NCBI GenBank assembly: GCA_035370245.1
Contig: DAOOVO010000157.1
Span: forward strand, 1 to 6,445
Direction: 5' to 3'
From: Pseudobacteroides sp035370245
GTDB taxonomy: Bacteria; Bacillota; Clostridia; Acetivibrionales; DSM-2933
Length of the DNA: 6,445 nucleotides
Shown here: positions 4,914-6,445 of the stretch, in pieces
Layout: each line of letters starts with the position of its first letter
Position numbering within the stretch: the stretch's first letter is position 1
Made by a program: the position numbers and the translations under genes
Notes under the pieces: generated by a model
Databases searched by the model: none
What the model saw: only the letters and a program-made list of their open reading frames with translations
What the model was told of the DNA's origin: nothing

Positions 4914-4962
4914 TATATCAAGGAGAATGAGATTACCGAAGTATCTTCTCCTCCTTGATATA
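4914..4962 (-). promoter_or_regulatory. Perfect 12-base inverted repeat with a buried Shine-Dalgarno-like sequence
   Basis: TATATCAAGGAG (4914-4925) is perfectly inverted at 4951-4962, with 25 bases between. It begins eight bases after the stop of the upstream gene on the minus strand. The minus-strand 5' arm contains AAGGAGGAG, a strong ribosome-binding motif, yet no start codon follows at normal distance; the other arm (CTCCTT) would mask it in RNA. It could be an intergenic processing or attenuation stem between the two genes. There is no U-run, so it is a poor intrinsic terminator. Confidence 0.6.
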
Positions 4963-4970
4963 CAGAATAG

Positions 4971-6445
4971 TTATTGCACAGTTAGAGTACATTTAACAGC
5001 TCTATTATTATATCCTTTTACTTTAACAATGTATGTTCTTCCTACAATCACATTATAGTTAATTGTAGAATAAAGTGTTCCATTGCTATCATCATTTGAA
5101 GCCAACAAATTCCCTGCATTATCATAAAGGTATAAGTAAGTATCCCCCGATGCTTTCCAGAATCCTGTCTTAAATGTTCTAGCTACCGATGACGTTGCAT
5201 CAAAACTGTAACTTTTACTTCCGTTTTGTGGTATATCTATGTATTTTATCTCACCAACATTTATTTTTTCTAGCCCGACGGACGGTTGAATAGAAACATT
5301 TAAGTAACTTCTCATAGAAGACCAACCATAACCTCGAACAACAATATAATAATCTCCACTTGGTAAATATCTGTCTATTTGAGAATAAAGTGTTCCATTG
5401 GAATCGTCATTGTATGCAATTTCCGTAAAGTCGTGATTATACAACGAAAGATATGTATCGCTCGATGTGGTTCCATATTTTGTTGTCTTAATTCGATATT
5501 GTTGCCCACTATTAACTTGCAATCTGTATACTTTATAACCACCACTCGGAATGCTGCCAGTATCTACATTAGAACCGCTTGAAATAGAATTAAACGATTC
5601 TTTATACCTAAACTGAGTAGCGTAAGTATTAGCTGAATTCTCATTAAATACACAAGGAGCATAATAACGAGAGTTGAACTTATGGTATTGTTTTATTTTA
5701 ACAGTACTTTCATATTCCTCATTAAACACAAACCATTCGTCACCTGTTCCTCTTATTGCTCTATACCACGGGTCAGTGCTATCATGATAATAACCTCTCT
5801 GAAAATTAACTTGCCACAAACCACTCCCACTCTGTCCGCTTTCTGGAAATGCCTTCATTGTGAACTGATAAGTAGTTCCTGCTTTCATGTTTTGGGGGTA
5901 TCTCGTTCCGACTGCGTAGGATCTTTCATCACTGCTATCCATAAATCTAGTATCCAAGTATCCATTAGGAAGATTTGTACTCCAAGACTTCGGAGGAAAT
6001 GATGACATCCATGCTTTTCCATTTCCAGGCACTCCCATTCCAGATCCGTAGTTATAAAACAAAACTTCTGCTTCAATCGCCTCATTAGAATCCATAACTA
6101 AATTTGACAATGAAGTTGAGTCCCATTTAAATTCTACTTTTATTTGTCTTTCATTAGTTGAACTATTTATTACTGAAGTAGTAGCTTTTACCCATGTTGG
6201 AATCCAACTTGCAACATCCCCTGATTCATTAAACCGTCTTTTTTGTTTAAGTCTATCTTGTCTATCTCCACAATATGGATTTGCTCCAGAAGGATTACTA
6301 GGGTTGTCTGTATATGATGGTCCTCCTTTTGGATTAGGGGTAGGTGTTAGTGTTGTTGCAGCAGCATAAACAACCATTGTATCTGTATTATTAATTGATT
6401 CCACTGCATAAACTCTTTTTTTACAATAGATGTACCTTGACAACT
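4971..6445 (-). CDS. Probably exported protein with two PPC-like C-terminal domains (5' end outside window)
   Basis: At least 490 residues are visible and the frame is open to the window edge, so the N-terminus is missing. A Pro/Thr/Asn/Gly-rich linker (about 29-57) precedes a beta-rich, aromatic region of unknown family (about 58-265; LPNGYLDTRFMDSSDE at 158-173, WFVFNEEYES at 237-246). Two tandem beta-sandwich domains of the bacterial pre-peptidase C-terminal (PPC) type follow at about 298-386 and 403-490. Each has DTYL.LY, then NDDSNGTLYS (345-354 and 450-459), then a G.YY/YIV.V.GY strand. PPC domains occur at the C-termini of secreted proteases and other exported proteins, where they bind surfaces or are removed on maturation. 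No protease catalytic motif lies in the visible part. The internal ATG at 6378 lacks a ribosome binding site and I do not take it as the start. Confidence 0.8.
   Translation of the reverse strand, partial: LSRYIYCKKRVYAVESINNTDTMVVYAAATTLTPTPNPKGGPSYTDNPSNPSGANPYCGDRQDRLKQKRRFNESGDVASWIPTWVKATTSVINSSTNERQIKVEFKWDSTSLSNLVMDSNEAIEAEVLFYNYGSGMGVPGNGKAWMSSFPPKSWSTNLPNGYLDTRFMDSSDERSYAVGTRYPQNMKAGTTYQFTMKAFPESGQSGSGLWQVNFQRGYYHDSTDPWYRAIRGTGDEWFVFNEEYESTVKIKQYHKFNSRYYAPCVFNENSANTYATQFRYKESFNSISSGSNVDTGSIPSGGYKVYRLQVNSGQQYRIKTTKYGTTSSDTYLSLYNHDFTEIAYNDDSNGTLYSQIDRYLPSGDYYIVVRGYGWSSMRSYLNVSIQPSVGLEKINVGEIKYIDIPQNGSKSYSFDATSSVARTFKTGFWKASGDTYLYLYDNAGNLLASNDDSNGTLYSTINYNVIVGRTYIVKVKGYNNRAVKCTLTVQ

Noticed and set aside
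4886..4921. TTG at 4921 as start of the membrane protein
   Set aside because: No ribosome site before it; the GTG at 4885 has AGAGGTGA upstream and begins right at the first helix.
5379..6085. Short frames overlapping the PPC-domain protein on both strands
   Set aside because: No ribosome sites, unlikely composition, and fully inside a long, domain-bearing frame.

Overview
The window looks like accessory DNA from a low-GC Gram-positive bacterium, probably in Clostridia. The evidence is strong purine-rich ribosome binding sites, AT-rich intergenic DNA, GTG and TTG starts, and the close resemblance of the serine recombinase to clostridial relatives as I recall them. No gene here identifies the genus. 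All intact genes are on the minus strand, and much of the window is mobile DNA or its debris.

Layout from the left: (1) 1-77 is the start of a gene that runs off the window, preceded by an 83-residue protein with one C-terminal membrane helix (177-428). Upstream of both, at 515-594, lie three 20-base repeats at exact 30-base intervals, with a diverged fourth at 819-838. The arrangement resembles the multi-site end of a transposon, possibly IS21-like. (2) 854-1060 holds palindromes and a small ORF broken by an in-frame TGA. (3) 1058-2357 encodes a serine recombinase of 307 residues followed by an unrecognised 100-residue protein, probably one transcription unit. The recombinase has Trp where resolvases carry a conserved active-site Arg. 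(4) 2423-3831 is an IS3-family insertion sequence with two transposase frames, about 50-base imperfect inverted terminal repeats and a large hairpin near its left end. (5) 3832-3935 is the 3' remnant of a plus-strand gene cut off at the IS edge. It is followed by about 390 bases without genes that contain repeats and a possible solitary IS end. (6) 4328-4885 encodes a four-helix membrane protein, and 4971-6445 encodes the C-terminal part of a probably exported protein ending in two pre-peptidase C-terminal (PPC)-like domains. A perfect 12-base inverted repeat separates these two genes.

Functionally, the left and centre are transposition and recombination modules. The left IS end places an outward TTGACA box in front of the recombinase, so the IS may drive that operon. 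The right-hand pair may form an export or cell-surface unit, since the upstream protein is probably exported and the downstream one is predicted to expose its C-terminal domain outside the cell. I see no complete new defence or metabolic system. The most unusual items are the recombinase substitution, the IS3 frame arrangement, the IS circle-junction promoter halves and the 30-base phased repeats.
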